NCBI RefSeq assembly: GCF_014190915.1
Contig: NZ_JACHVU010000004.1
Coordinates: 124,001-188,000 of the forward strand
Length of the DNA: 64,000 nt
From: Mycolicibacterium iranicum
GTDB taxonomy: Bacteria > Actinomycetota > Actinomycetes > Mycobacteriales > Mycobacteriaceae
Direction: 5' to 3'
Each line of letters opens with the position of its first letter. Position 1 is the stretch's first letter. The notes under the pieces were generated by a model that was not told where the DNA came from, searched no databases, and worked only from the letters and a program-made list of their open reading frames with translations. Shown here in pieces: positions 1 to 10,672 of the stretch. Made by a program: the position numbers and the translations under genes.

Positions 1-92
1 TCGTCAGTGACGAGGCGGTACAGCGCGTACAGCGCGAACCACGTGATCACCACGACGGCCGCGACGAGCAGGATCTCGAAAAACAGCACCAC
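1..92 (-). CDS. Small membrane protein, N-terminal part only (cut by window edge)
   Basis: Reading leftwards from a double GTG at 92 and 89, the frame is open to the window edge and encodes a strongly hydrophobic stretch (about residues 3-25, rich in Leu, Val, Ala, Phe) followed by Tyr-Arg and acidic residues. This looks like a single N-terminal membrane helix. The rest lies outside the window, so no family can be named. Which of the two GTG codons is used is not clear. Confidence 0.5.
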   Translation of the reverse strand, partial: MVLFFEILLVAAVVVITWFALYALYRLVTD

Positions 93-161
93 GGCAGAAA
101 GTCTAACCGCCGGGAGAAATACTCTCCCGGCGGCCGTCGACGCGTCACGAAAAGAGGCGCG

Positions 162-482
162 TCAGCTGACTTTCCACTCGAACTCGGGGCAGAACGCGCC
201 GGTCGCGGCGCCGATGAAGTAGCCCGCCTGGTAGTCCGACCAGTCGGTGACGCTGGTCAGGTCCGCGACCTCCTGCTCGAAGGAGGCGCCGTTGGACCAG
301 TCCTCGCAGACCGCACGGCCGGTGTCGACGACCTGGGGGGTTTTCTCCGCCGGCCAGGTGATCCCGCCGTTGGTGATCACCGTGAGGAAGTCGTCCTCGG
401 GTGCCGCGAACGCCGCGGGGGCACTGAAGAGAGCAACAGCGGCAAAGGCCGCAGACGCGGCGCAGGCGATCGTGGTCTTCAT
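162..482 (-). CDS. Secreted DUF732-type small protein
   Basis: A 106-residue protein starts at ATG 482. It has a typical Sec signal peptide: Lys2, an alanine-rich hydrophobic core and an AFA-A cleavage site near residue 28. The mature part has two cysteines (in a VCEDW and an FCPEF context) that could form a disulfide, and ends about 80 residues later. Size, signal and the AVC/FCP pattern match the mycobacterial DUF732 family of small exported proteins, whose function is not established. The frame runs on upstream of this ATG, but that part does not resemble protein; the signal peptide decides the start. It stands alone, with 272 bases without a recognisable gene between it and sseC. Confidence 0.8.
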   Translation of the reverse strand: MKTTIACAASAAFAAVALFSAPAAFAAPEDDFLTVITNGGITWPAEKTPQVVDTGRAVCEDWSNGASFEQEVADLTSVTDWSDYQAGYFIGAATGAFCPEFEWKVS

Positions 483-754
483 GTCTGGGTCCTCGTGTCG
501 GCGCGGCGGGGCCGCGAAAGGGCGAACGCGGCAGAACCGCGCAGGGTGGGCGCGGCGAGCCGCGGGCATGATACCCGAGGCCGACCGCGAACCTGTCGGG
601 GTCGAACCCGCCCCCAACAGCGCGGGTTCTCCCCTATATTCGCCGACCACAGCTAATCCTGCAGCGTTTTCACAGCAGAACAGCCCAACGTCCGGCGACC
701 GGAGCGTGAACACACCGCTCGGCGGCCGCGGACGGTTGACGTCCGTGACTTTGG

Positions 755-1057
755 TCAGGCGACCTTGACGTCGACCTCGTGGATCCCGGCGCCCGACGGT
801 GCCACGCTGGCGTCGCCGTTGCCCGCGGGCGAGAGCGCGCGCAGCGTCCACGTCCCGGGCGCGGCGAAGAACCGGAAATCACCGGTGGCCGATGCGACGA
901 CCTCGGCGGTGAACTCGTCCGAGCTGTCGAGCAGGCGCACGAAGGCACCGCCCACCGCCTGGCCCGACCCGTCGACGACACGGCCGGTGATGACCGTCTC
1001 CTTCTCCAGGTCGACGCTCGCAGGCAACGTCAGTCCTTGCTTCGGTGCAGAGCACAT
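755..1057 (-). CDS. sseC: DUF1416 protein SseC
   Basis: A 100-residue protein that starts with MCSAPKQ and is made of a short beta-rich domain (ITGRVVDG, then VRLLD, then GDFRFFAAPGTWTLRAL), resembling a transthyretin or carboxypeptidase-regulatory fold. It matches mycobacterial SseC, which is always found next to the CysA rhodanese and is thought to serve sulfur metabolism. The exact role is unknown. Its ATG lies 1 nt after the cysA stop codon, so the two are co-transcribed and probably translationally coupled. The transcript most likely begins at the cysteine-rich leader ORF near 2556. Confidence 0.85.
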   Translation of the reverse strand: MCSAPKQGLTLPASVDLEKETVITGRVVDGSGQAVGGAFVRLLDSSDEFTAEVVASATGDFRFFAAPGTWTLRALSPAGNGDASVAPSGAGIHEVDVKVA

Positions 1058-1058
1058 A

Positions 1059-1892
1059 TCAACTTCCCAACTCAATCGGGGCACCCACCAGGGAGCCGTA
1101 TTCCGTCCAACTGCCGTCGTAGTTCTTGACGTTCTTGTGTCCCAGCAGCTCCTGCAGCACGAACCAGGTGTGCGACGAGCGCTCACCGATGCGGCAGTAG
1201 GCGATGGTCTCCTTCTCGCCGTCGAGTCCCGCGTCGGCGTACAGCTTGGCCAGGTCCTCGTCCGACTTGAAGGTTCCGTCGTCGTTGGCGGCCTTGCTCC
1301 ACGGCACGTTGATCGCGCTGGGGATGTGGCCGGGGCGCTGGCTCTGCTCCTGGGGGAGATGCGCGGGGGCGAGGATCTTGCCGGAGAACTCGTCGGGGGA
1401 GCGCACGTCGACGAGGTTCTTGGTACCGATCGCGGCGATGACCTCGTCGCGGAACGCGCGGATGCTGTTGTCGGGATCCTTGGCCGTGTAGCTGGTGCTC
1501 TCCCGGGTCACGGTGTCCTTCGACAGGGGGCGGGCGTCGAGCTCCCACTTCTTGCGGCCGCCGTCGAGCAGCTTGACGTCCTGGTGGCCGTAGAGCTTGA
1601 AGTACCAGTAGGCGTAGGCGGCGAACCAGTTGTTGTTGCCGCCGTAGAGGATCACGGTGTCGTCGTTGGCGATGCCGCGCTCGGACAGCAGCTTCGAGAA
1701 CTGCTGGACGTCGACGAAGTCACGCTTGACCTGATCCTGCAGATCGGTCTTCCAGTCCAGTTTGATCGCGCCCGGGATGTGCCCGGTGTCGTAGGCGCTG
1801 GTGTCCTCGTCGACCTCGACGAAGACGGTCTTCGGCGCGTCGAGATTGCTCTCGGCCCAGTCGGCGGAGACCAGGACGTCGGAGCGTGCCAT
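1059..1892 (-). CDS. cysA: Thiosulfate sulfurtransferase (rhodanese) CysA
   Basis: A 277-residue cytoplasmic two-domain rhodanese, the same length as M. tuberculosis CysA2. Domain 1 (about 1-125) is catalytically inactive. Domain 2 (about 150-277) carries the active-site loop CRIGERS with nucleophile Cys233. It transfers sulfane sulfur from thiosulfate to a thiophilic acceptor. The ATG at 1892 is preceded by a purine-rich GAAAGGA site, and the longer open frame upstream is not protein-like. The gene lies 20 nt after the DUF4395 gene and 1 nt before sseC, in a unit headed by the polycysteine leader ORF, which suggests expression that responds to cysteine supply. Confidence 0.93.
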   Translation of the reverse strand: MARSDVLVSADWAESNLDAPKTVFVEVDEDTSAYDTGHIPGAIKLDWKTDLQDQVKRDFVDVQQFSKLLSERGIANDDTVILYGGNNNWFAAYAYWYFKLYGHQDVKLLDGGRKKWELDARPLSKDTVTRESTSYTAKDPDNSIRAFRDEVIAAIGTKNLVDVRSPDEFSGKILAPAHLPQEQSQRPGHIPSAINVPWSKAANDDGTFKSDEDLAKLYADAGLDGEKETIAYCRIGERSSHTWFVLQELLGHKNVKNYDGSWTEYGSLVGAPIELGS

Positions 1893-1912
1893 GGAGGAGA
1901 TCCTTTCGATTG

Positions 1913-2374
1913 CTAACGGGTGGGGGTCAAGCGGGTGATGAGCGGATAGAGCTGACAGCCCAGGCAGATGCCGAAGGCTGCATTGAGCAATGCCGCCACC
2001 AGCGCCAGGGCGGTGGCGGTCAGACCCAGCGGGATGAGGCCGCCGGCGAAACCGAGGCTGCCCGCGACGGCGAAGACGAACCCGACCAGCTGCGCGAACT
2101 TCAGCGGGGCGACCGGCTCCCGTTCGGTGACCGGGCCCAGGCGCGGGGCGACCAGGGACGCGAAGACGAGCCCGTAGGGGTGCCGGCGCGGTCCGGCCAC
2201 CGCGCCGACGGCGAACACGACGGCCTGCGCGCCGAGGATGATGGCGGCCAGAGCGGGGCTCTGGGCCGACACCAGCAGCGCGACGACCAGGACGCCGGTC
2301 GTCACCCACGCGACGAAACGGGGACCGCGCACGTCGACCTGCGCCGGGGCGCGTGTCTGTGTGGGGTTCGACAT
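1913..2374 (-). CDS. DUF4395 membrane protein
   Basis: A 153-residue integral membrane protein with about four hydrophobic segments (roughly residues 19-37, 41-62, 92-110 and 112-137). It has a conserved CLGC dithiol pair near residues 137-140 at the end of the last helix, which fits DUF4395. Members often sit next to rhodaneses and thioredoxins, so a role in moving or reducing sulfur compounds is plausible but unproven. The start at ATG 2374 has an AGGAAG ribosome-binding site about 7 nt upstream. It is the first full-size gene after the cysteine-rich leader ORF and precedes cysA and sseC. Confidence 0.8.
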   Translation of the reverse strand: MSNPTQTRAPAQVDVRGPRFVAWVTTGVLVVALLVSAQSPALAAIILGAQAVVFAVGAVAGPRRHPYGLVFASLVAPRLGPVTEREPVAPLKFAQLVGFVFAVAGSLGFAGGLIPLGLTATALALVAALLNAAFGICLGCQLYPLITRLTPTR

Positions 2375-2463
2375 AGCTGTGCTTCCTGTTGTCCGGGACG
2401 GCTGGGAGCGGCAGACCACTGGGGGCCGGTCGCAGAGTGCGGCGCGAAGAACAGCGCAGCTAC
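2375..2463 (-). promoter_or_regulatory. Untranslated leader between polycysteine ORF and DUF4395 gene, probable attenuator
   Basis: This 89-nt RNA segment joins the leader ORF stop to the DUF4395 start. The sequence GCTGCGCT just after the leader stop can pair with AGCACAGC between the AGGAAG ribosome-binding site and the ATG, with one mismatch. This would hinder initiation on the DUF4395 gene. Ribosome movement or stalling at the cysteine codons could change that pairing. The pairing was found by eye and was not folded computationally. Confidence 0.5.
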
Positions 2464-2556
2464 TCAGCAGCTACGACAACAACAGCAACAACCCGCGACG
2501 CGGCACAGATCGACTGCGCGGCGCTTGGTGAGCACGAGCTCAAGGCGGGCTGACAC
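2464..2556 (-). CDS. Leaderless polycysteine leader peptide (cysteine-responsive attenuator ORF)
   Basis: A 30-codon ORF that starts at GTG 2556 and stops with TGA at 2464. Codons 23-27 are five consecutive cysteine codons, with further Cys codons at 18 and 30. A TAAGCT hexamer (2564-2569) lies 7 nt before the GTG, so the transcript probably begins at the start codon. Leaderless polycysteine sORFs that act as cysteine-responsive attenuators ahead of sulfur operons have been described in mycobacteria, including ahead of the cysA region. This ORF matches that description in position, length and composition. An in-frame GTG at 2535 is an alternative start but has a poorer promoter context. Confidence 0.88.
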   Translation of the reverse strand: MSARLELVLTKRRAVDLCRVAGCCCCCRSC

Positions 2557-2563
2557 GGCTGAC

Positions 2564-2569
2564 AGCTTA
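2564..2569 (-). promoter_or_regulatory. -10 hexamer for the polycysteine leader / cysA operon
   Basis: TAAGCT on the minus strand fits TANNNT and ends 7 nt before the GTG of the leader ORF, as expected for a leaderless transcript. No convincing -35 was seen, which is usual for mycobacterial promoters. The adjacent thiX stop lies only about 15 nt upstream. Confidence 0.65.
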
Positions 2570-2585
2570 CCCAACGAGGGGGTGA

Positions 2586-3017
2586 TCAAGCCAACAGCGG
2601 CTCGAGGGCCGACCGCAGGTCAGCGGCGGTCGGCACACCCGAGGCGCGATAACGCTGCCCGCCGTCGGCGTCGAAGATGAACGTGGTGGGCAGCGACAGC
2701 ACCGAAAGCGTGCGCGCCGCGGCGGGATTGGCGTCCATGTCGATCTCGACGTGGGCGACCGCGGGCAGGTCTGCACACACCTGGTCGACGACGCGGCGCA
2801 GACCCACGCACGGCCCGCACCAGGCTGCCCCGAAATGCAGCACGGTCGGGCCGGACCGGGACAGCCCCAGCTCGTCGATCTCGCTGTCCTTGAGTACGGG
2901 CCACTCCGCGGCGCCCTTCATCAGGCCCGAGCGCCGCGTCAGCAGCCGTCCGACGACGAACGCCGCACCGAACGCCGCGATCAACACGGCGAGGACGACG
3001 ATCCACGAAGTACTCAT
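2586..3017 (-). CDS. thiX: Membrane-anchored thioredoxin-like protein ThiX
   Basis: A 143-residue protein with an N-terminal transmembrane segment (about 4-25) followed by a thioredoxin fold carrying a full WCGPC motif (Cys67, Cys70). The domain probably acts as a membrane-tethered thiol-disulfide reductase. It matches Rv0816c (ThiX) in size, motif and neighbours. Its ATG overlaps the lmeA stop by 4 nt, so the two form one minus-strand unit. The gene ends just before the promoter of the polycysteine leader, so the DUF4395-cysA-sseC genes are likely to have their own start site. Confidence 0.88.
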   Translation of the reverse strand: MSTSWIVVLAVLIAAFGAAFVVGRLLTRRSGLMKGAAEWPVLKDSEIDELGLSRSGPTVLHFGAAWCGPCVGLRRVVDQVCADLPAVAHVEIDMDANPAAARTLSVLSLPTTFIFDADGGQRYRASGVPTAADLRSALEPLLA

Positions 3018-3808
3018 GACAACCGGAACTCGTGCAGGTCGACGGTTACTCCCTCGGCGATGCCCTCGATGATGATGTCCGAGCCCCGCGCGCCCTCACT
3101 GGTCGGTGCGATCCCGAACGGAAGCTTCTGGCCCGGCAGCTCGGTGGTGAACGCGGCGAGCACCGCAGGGATCTGTTCTTCGGGGACCGCCTGGTCGGCA
3201 GTGCCCGGTTCGGTCAGCACGCCGGTGGCGGTCAACACCAGCGTGGTGTCGTCGGGGCCCGCGACGGACAGATCGACGGCGATGCTCACGCGTTCGTCGA
3301 AGCCGGCCTTGTCCGGAGTGCCGGTGAACACCAGCCCGCGATTGCTGGAGATCCCCGACTCGGTCGTCCCGCCGGTGGAGTCCTCGGTCTCCGAGGTCGG
3401 CGCCTCGATCAGCAGGTCCGGGATGCCCATGTACCGGCCGACGTGGGTCGAGTCGATGATGATGCGGCTCTCCAGCTTCTCGACCGTCAGCGAGCCGTCG
3501 GGCGCCACCAGCCAGGAATCGCCCAGGCCGACCGAATGCATGGTCGCCTCCAGGGACGCCTTGCCCACCACGGCGTGATCAACGCCACTGGCCTTGATCT
3601 CGACCTCGTCGTAGTAGTGCCGCCGGGCCTGGGTGATGAACGGGAATCCCAGGATGGCGACGGACGGGTCCCAGTGCAGGTCGGCAGCACTGCGAACACT
3701 TCTGGCCAGGCGGTATTCGGCGTAGATGGCGGCCCCGAAGTCGGTGCCGACGGCGCCGACGGTCACCGCCGCGAGGGTGGCGAGGGCACCGATGACGAGC
3801 TTGCGCAC
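3014..3808 (-). CDS. lmeA: Mannan chain-length protein LmeA (DUF2993)
   Basis: A 264-residue protein with an N-terminal signal or anchor (about residues 4-26) and a DUF2993 body (pattern LGFPFITQ followed by alternating beta strands). It corresponds to Rv0817c/LmeA, a cell-envelope lipid-binding protein needed for mannan elongation of lipomannan. It starts at GTG 3808 and its stop overlaps the thiX start. It is divergent from glnR, with about 190 nt between them. Confidence 0.85.
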   Translation of the reverse strand: MRKLVIGALATLAAVTVGAVGTDFGAAIYAEYRLARSVRSAADLHWDPSVAILGFPFITQARRHYYDEVEIKASGVDHAVVGKASLEATMHSVGLGDSWLVAPDGSLTVEKLESRIIIDSTHVGRYMGIPDLLIEAPTSETEDSTGGTTESGISSNRGLVFTGTPDKAGFDERVSIAVDLSVAGPDDTTLVLTATGVLTEPGTADQAVPEEQIPAVLAAFTTELPGQKLPFGIAPTSEGARGSDIIIEGIAEGVTVDLHEFRLS

Positions 3809-3999
3809 CCCGACATTGTTGCCGACGCCGCCGAGCCCATGCGCTCCGCGCGGCTAACAGGCTGGTTGCACGCTATCGTTTAACAACCAACGGTCCGGTA
3901 ACGGCCGTATGTCAGGCATGAATCTGGAAAGTGACCGCCCGCGACAACGATGTCCGGCGGTCTTCCGGGCCATGAGCTCCACGGCTGCTGGAGGGTCAG

Positions 4000-5726
<1,727 letters not shown>

Positions 5727-5739
5727 ACTCGCTGAACCT

Positions 5740-5757
5740 GTTCACGCCTCGTTAACC
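5740..5757 (+). promoter_or_regulatory. PHO-box-like direct repeat upstream of pstS (probable RegX3 site)
   Basis: GTTCACG (5740-5746), four nt, GTTAACC (5751-5757): two similar 7-mers with an 11-nt period, the layout of actinobacterial PhoP/RegX3 sites. The second 7-mer ends 31 nt before the TACCTT -10 hexamer. This would make pstSCAB inducible by phosphate starvation. The phoU promoter has the same arrangement on the other strand. Confidence 0.75.
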
Positions 5758-5788
5758 CGGCATCCCCGAACCGTCCACTGCGGACGCA

Positions 5789-5794
5789 TACCTT
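5789..5794 (+). promoter_or_regulatory. -10 hexamer of the pstS promoter
   Basis: TACCTT fits TANNNT and lies 31 nt after the PHO-box-like repeat. It would give a leader of roughly 40 nt containing a GAGGAAAG ribosome-binding site before the GTG start of pstS. Confidence 0.55.
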
Positions 5795-5840
5795 GCCGGA
5801 GAGTTCGAGCCGCCTGGAACGTTCGAGGAAAGTGGGATAA

Positions 5841-6977
5841 GTGAAGCTCAACATCATCGGCAAGTCGTTCGGTACGACTGTCTCGGTCGCCGCGATCGCC
5901 GCTCTGACGCTGGCCGGCTGCGGCAGCGACAACAACGCTCCGGCAGGATCGGGCTCCTCGGAGTCCGGCTCGTCGGCGTCTGCTGCCGACTGCGGGGGCA
6001 AGGCCTCCGTCACCGCCGAGGGCTCGACCGCCCAGCAGAACGCCATCGCGCTGTTCAACCAGGTGTGGGGCCAGAAGTGCCAGGGCAAGAACCTGTCCTA
6101 CAACCCGACCGGCTCGGGCGCGGGTCGCGAGCAGTTCGTCGCGGGCAACGTCGACTTCGCCGGTTCGGACTCGGCCATCAAGGAAGAGCAGGCCCAGCAG
6201 GCGGCGCAGCGCTGCGGCGGCAACCCGGCGTGGAACCTTCCGCTGGTGTTCGGCCCCATCGCGATGGCCTACAACATCGAGGGCGTCGAGGGCCTGGTGC
6301 TCAACGGCGACACCCTCGCCAAGATCTTCCAGGGGCAGATCGCCAAGTGGAACGACCCGGCCATCGCCGCGCTCAACGAGGGCAAGTCCCTGCCCGACGT
6401 GGCCATCACGCCGATCTTCCGTTCGGACTCCTCGGGGACCACCGACAACTTCCAGAAGTACCTGGAGGCCGCGTCGGCCGGTGCATGGACCAAGGGCGAC
6501 GGCAGCGAGTTCCAGGGCGGCGCCGGTGAAGGCGCCCAGAAGTCGGCCGGCGTCGCGCAGGCCGTGCAGGCGACCCCGGGCGCCATCGGCTACGTCGAGA
6601 AGGGCTTCGCCGATCAGGCCGGCATCCCCTACGCCCAGATCGACAACGGCAGCGGCGCGGTCGAGCTGACCGACGAGTCCGCGGGCAAGGCGATCGACGC
6701 GGCCAAGTTCGCCGCCGAGGGCAACGACCTGACGCTGGACCTCGCGTCGCTGTACGGCACCACCGAGTCCGGCGCTTACCCGCTGGTGCTCGCGACCTAC
6801 GAGATCGTCTGCTCCAACGGCTACGACGCCGAGACCGCCCAGGCGGTGAAGTCCTTCCTGACCGTGGCGGCCAACGACGGCCAGAGCGGACTGTCGGCCG
6901 CGGGGTACGTCCCGCTGCCGGAGAAGTTCAAAGAGCGTCTGCTGACGTCGATCGACGCCATCGGTTCGACCGCTTAG
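5841..6977 (+). CDS. pstS: Phosphate-binding lipoprotein PstS
   Basis: A 378-residue lipoprotein. The signal peptide ends in a lipobox LAGC with lipidated Cys27, followed by a Gly/Ser-rich linker and a PstS-type phosphate-binding domain. Typical stretches are GSGAGREQF, DFAGSDSAI, FRSDSSGTTDNF (phosphate contact) and GAIGYVEKGF. It captures phosphate outside the membrane and delivers it to PstCA. It starts at GTG 5841 behind GAGGAAAG. It is the first gene of pstSCAB and is probably induced when phosphate is scarce via the upstream PHO box. Confidence 0.95.
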   Translation: MKLNIIGKSFGTTVSVAAIAALTLAGCGSDNNAPAGSGSSESGSSASAADCGGKASVTAEGSTAQQNAIALFNQVWGQKCQGKNLSYNPTGSGAGREQFVAGNVDFAGSDSAIKEEQAQQAAQRCGGNPAWNLPLVFGPIAMAYNIEGVEGLVLNGDTLAKIFQGQIAKWNDPAIAALNEGKSLPDVAITPIFRSDSSGTTDNFQKYLEAASAGAWTKGDGSEFQGGAGEGAQKSAGVAQAVQATPGAIGYVEKGFADQAGIPYAQIDNGSGAVELTDESAGKAIDAAKFAAEGNDLTLDLASLYGTTESGAYPLVLATYEIVCSNGYDAETAQAVKSFLTVAANDGQSGLSAAGYVPLPEKFKERLLTSIDAIGSTA

Positions 6978-7013
6978 TTCACTGGCGCAACCGCCGTACC
7001 GCGGCGAGGATGG

Positions 7014-8084
7014 GTGCTTGACCGTATGACCGACAAGCTCGATGGAACTTCATTGACCACACCGAATCCGTTGGGATCGGGGTCGGGGGAGGCACTGGCC
7101 GCCCCCTTCCCCGAGCCGACCCCCATCTCGACCAACCCCTCGGGGAATGCGAAAGTCCGCGCGGGCGACCGCATCTTCCGCGGATTGGCCGAGGGGTCGG
7201 GCATCCTCATCGTGGCCATCATCGCCGCGATCGGGATCTTCCTGCTGTGGCGTGCTGTCCCCGCGCTGGCCCGCAACGAGGAGAACTTCTTCCTCTTCGG
7301 CGGCTCGTGGATCACCACGGACACCTCGGCCATGCACTTCGGAATCCTGGACCTGCTGCAGGTGACGGTGTTCGTGTCGGTGTTCGCCCTCGTCATCGCG
7401 ATGCCCATCGCACTCGGCATCGCGATCTACCTGACGAACTATGCGAACAAGCGGGTGTCGGGGCCGCTGGCCTACATGGTCGACCTTCTCGCCGCGGTGC
7501 CGTCGATCATCTACGGCGTCTGGGGTCTCTACGTGCTGGCGCCGGCGATCAAGCCGGCGGCGGTGTGGCTCAACGAGAACCTCAGCTGGTTGTTCCTGTT
7601 CTCGACGGGCAACGCGTCGGTGGCCGGTGGCGGCACCATTTTCACCGCGGGCATCGTGCTCGCGGTGATGATCCTGCCGATCATCACCGCGGTGACCCGC
7701 GAGGTGTTCGTCCAGACGCCGCGCGGCCAGATCGAGGCCGCGCTGGCGCTGGGCGCCACCCGCTGGGAGGTCGTGCGGACGACGGTGCTGCCCTTCGGTA
7801 TGTCCGGCTACATCAGCGGCGCGATGCTCGGCCTGGGCCGCGCCCTCGGTGAGACGATCGCGCTGCTGATCATCCTGCGGGGCACGCAGACCGCGTTCGG
7901 ATGGTCGCTCTTCGACGGCGGCTTCACCTTCGCCAGCAAGATCGCCTCGGCGGCCTCCGAATTCAACGACCAGTACAAGGCGGGTGCGTACATCGCGGCC
8001 GGCCTGGTGCTGTTCATCCTGACCTTCGTGGTGAACTCGCTGGCCCGCGCTGCGGTCGCCGGAAAGGACCGGTCCGCCTCATGA
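7014..8084 (+). CDS. pstC: Phosphate ABC transporter permease PstC
   Basis: A 356-residue inner-membrane permease with about six transmembrane segments, the first near residues 60-80. The ABC permease loop near residues 243-262 is [21 protein letters not shown] long polar N-terminal tail (about 55 residues) precedes the first helix. GTG 7014 is preferred over ATG 7026 because GGCGAGG lies at the right distance only for the GTG. Its stop overlaps pstA by 4 nt (ATGA). Confidence 0.94.
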   Translation: MLDRMTDKLDGTSLTTPNPLGSGSGEALAAPFPEPTPISTNPSGNAKVRAGDRIFRGLAEGSGILIVAIIAAIGIFLLWRAVPALARNEENFFLFGGSWITTDTSAMHFGILDLLQVTVFVSVFALVIAMPIALGIAIYLTNYANKRVSGPLAYMVDLLAAVPSIIYGVWGLYVLAPAIKPAAVWLNENLSWLFLFSTGNASVAGGGTIFTAGIVLAVMILPIITAVTREVFVQTPRGQIEAALALGATRWEVVRTTVLPFGMSGYISGAMLGLGRALGETIALLIILRGTQTAFGWSLFDGGFTFASKIASAASEFNDQYKAGAYIAAGLVLFILTFVVNSLARAAVAGKDRSAS

Positions 8085-8998
8085 CCTCCGCAACGTTGGA
8101 CCAGCCGGTCAAGGTGCCGACCTTCCAGGGGGTCAGCACGCGACGCAGGATCACGAACACCGTGGCGACCGTTCTGGTCACCGCGTCGGTGGTGGTCGCG
8201 ATCGTTCCTCTGGTGTGGGTGCTCTACACCGTCGTCGCCAAGGGCATCGGCATCGTCATGTCCAGCACCTGGTGGATGAACTCGCAGTCGGGCATGACGG
8301 CGTTCGCCGCCGGCGGTGGCGCCTACCACGCGATCGTGGGCTCCCTGGTGCAGGCCGCGATCTGTGCGGTCATCTCGATCCCGGTCGGTGTGTTCGTCGG
8401 CATCTACCTCGTGGAGTACGGCGGCGGCACCCGGCTGGGCAAGCTGACCACCTTCATGGTCGACATCCTCACCGGCGTCCCGTCGATCGTCGCGGCCCTG
8501 TTCATCTACGCGCTGTGGGTGGCGACCCTGGGCTTCGAGCGGTCGGGCTTCGCGGTCTCACTTGCCTTGGTGCTGTTGATGATTCCGGTCATCGTGCGCT
8601 CCACCGAGGAGATGCTGCGCATCGTGCCGATGGATCTGCGCGAGGCCAGCTACGCGCTCGGCGTGCCGAAGTGGAAGACCATCTCGGCGATCGTGGTGCC
8701 GACCGCGCTGTCGGGCATCGTCACGGGCATCCTGCTGTCGCTGGCCCGCGTCATGGGTGAGACGGCTCCGCTGCTCATCCTGGTGGGCTACTCGCAGGCG
8801 ATCAACTTCGACATGTTCGGCGGCTTCATGGGCTCGCTACCGGGCATGATGTACGACCAGACCTCGGCGGGTGCGGGTGCCAACCCGATCCCGACGGACC
8901 GCCTGTGGGGTGCCGCGCTGACCCTCGTCGTGCTGATCGCCGTGCTTAATGTCGGCGCCCGGTTCATCGCCAAATTCTTTGCCCCCAAGAAGGTCTAG
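8081..8998 (+). CDS. pstA: Phosphate ABC transporter permease PstA
   Basis: A 305-residue integral membrane protein, the partner of PstC. About six hydrophobic segments are visible, along with the permease coupling loop [22 protein letters not shown] 8081 overlaps the pstC stop. The same frame is open upstream, but that part is the shadow of pstC. pstB follows after 9 nt with an AGGAGAAA site. Confidence 0.94.
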   Translation: MTSATLDQPVKVPTFQGVSTRRRITNTVATVLVTASVVVAIVPLVWVLYTVVAKGIGIVMSSTWWMNSQSGMTAFAAGGGAYHAIVGSLVQAAICAVISIPVGVFVGIYLVEYGGGTRLGKLTTFMVDILTGVPSIVAALFIYALWVATLGFERSGFAVSLALVLLMIPVIVRSTEEMLRIVPMDLREASYALGVPKWKTISAIVVPTALSGIVTGILLSLARVMGETAPLLILVGYSQAINFDMFGGFMGSLPGMMYDQTSAGAGANPIPTDRLWGAALTLVVLIAVLNVGARFIAKFFAPKKV

Positions 8999-9007
8999 GA
9001 GAAACTC

Positions 9008-9784
<777 letters not shown>

Positions 9785-9808
9785 ACGCCCCCGCACCGAC
9801 CACGGATC

Positions 9809-9832
9809 GCCCCGTCTCCGCCGAGACGGGGC
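9809..9832 (+). terminator. Hairpin terminator after pstB
   Basis: A perfect 10-bp inverted repeat (GCCCCGTCTC / GAGACGGGGC) with a 4-nt loop, 25 nt after the pstB stop. No T-run follows, as is common in mycobacteria. It could stop transcription from either direction. Confidence 0.75.
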
Positions 9833-9871
9833 GGTTCTGCATTCCGGGCGCGGCTCCCGGCACCGACGAGT

Positions 9872-9900
9872 GAGCCCCCCGGCGATTCACCGGGGGGCTC
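9872..9900. terminator. Bidirectional hairpin between pstB and phoU
   Basis: A perfect 11-bp inverted repeat (GAGCCCCCCGG / CCGGGGGGCTC) with a 7-nt loop, 15 nt beyond the phoU stop on the minus strand. Together with the preceding hairpin it separates the convergent pst and phoU transcripts. Confidence 0.75.
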
Positions 9901-9915
9901 AGTCGACTCTCGTGG

Positions 9916-10584
9916 TCAGCGGGACGCCGGCAGCTGTTCCTCGTCGGCGGTCCGGCCGGTGACCTGGAAGATCACCCGGCGCGCCACCTCGACCGCATGG
10001 TCGGCGAAGCGCTCGTAGAAGCGGCCCAGCAGCGTCACGTCGACGGCGGCCGCGACCCCGTGCTTCCACTCCCGGTCCATCAGCACCGTGAACAGGTGGC
10101 GGTGCAGGTCGTCCATCGCGTCGTCTTCTTCACGGATGCGCGCGGCCTTCTCGGGATCCCGGGTGAGCAGCACCTCCTGGGCGCTGTGGCCCAGTTCCAC
10201 GGCGACACGGCCCATCTCGGCGAAGTAGCCGTTGACCTCCTCGGGCAGGGCGTGCTGAGGATGGCGGCGACGGGCGATCTTGGCGACGTGCAGGGCCAAC
10301 GCGCCCATGCGATCGACGTCGGCGACGATCTGGATCGAGCTGACGATGGCCCGCAGGTCGCCGGCGACCGGGGCCTGCAGCGCAAGGAGGACGAAGGCTT
10401 CCTCTTCGGCGCGGACGCTGAGCGCCGAGATCTGATCATGGTCGGTGATGACCTGTTCGGCGAGGGCCAGATCGGCCTGCAGAAGGGCCTGCGTGGCTCG
10501 CTCCATGGCAATCCCTGCAAGGCCGCACATCTCGCCGAGCCGGCTGGCCAGGGCATCCAACTGCTCGTGGTAGGCGGTACGCAT
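9916..10584 (-). CDS. phoU: Phosphate regulatory protein PhoU (PhoY2)
   Basis: A 222-residue all-helical protein with two PhoU repeats. It starts [10 protein letters not shown] and carries the metal-site pattern [17 protein letters not shown] in the first half and a matching [17 protein letters not shown] in the second. PhoU proteins restrain PstSCAB and SenX3-RegX3 signalling when phosphate is plentiful. It is convergent with pstSCAB. A TAGGGT -10 lies 6 nt before the ATG, suggesting a leaderless transcript, with a PHO-box-like repeat further upstream. Confidence 0.94.
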   Translation of the reverse strand: MRTAYHEQLDALASRLGEMCGLAGIAMERATQALLQADLALAEQVITDHDQISALSVRAEEEAFVLLALQAPVAGDLRAIVSSIQIVADVDRMGALALHVAKIARRRHPQHALPEEVNGYFAEMGRVAVELGHSAQEVLLTRDPEKAARIREEDDAMDDLHRHLFTVLMDREWKHGVAAAVDVTLLGRFYERFADHAVEVARRVIFQVTGRTADEEQLPASR

Positions 10585-10590
10585 GTGTCA

Positions 10591-10596
10591 ACCCTA
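10591..10596 (-). promoter_or_regulatory. -10 hexamer of the phoU promoter (leaderless)
   Basis: TAGGGT on the minus strand, 6 nt before the phoU ATG and 31 nt after the PHO-box-like repeat at 10628-10645. The spacing implies transcription starting at or next to the A of the ATG. Confidence 0.65.
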
Positions 10597-10627
10597 CGGC
10601 GTGGGGAACCCGTCGTCACGAACCGAC

Positions 10628-10645
10628 GGTGAACGAAGAGTGAAT
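10628..10645 (-). promoter_or_regulatory. PHO-box-like direct repeat upstream of phoU
   Basis: On the minus strand it reads ATTCACT, four nt, GTTCACC: the same 7+4+7 layout as at pstS and the same 31-nt distance to the -10 hexamer. This suggests RegX3 control of phoU together with pstSCAB. Confidence 0.7.
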
Positions 10646-10672
10646 GCCACCTGCCCAAATGCTGCGTGGCGG

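Noticed and set aside
162..851. A 229-codon minus-strand frame containing the DUF732 gene
   Set aside because: Only the part from ATG 482 reads as protein with a signal peptide; the rest is opposite the intergenic region and sseC.
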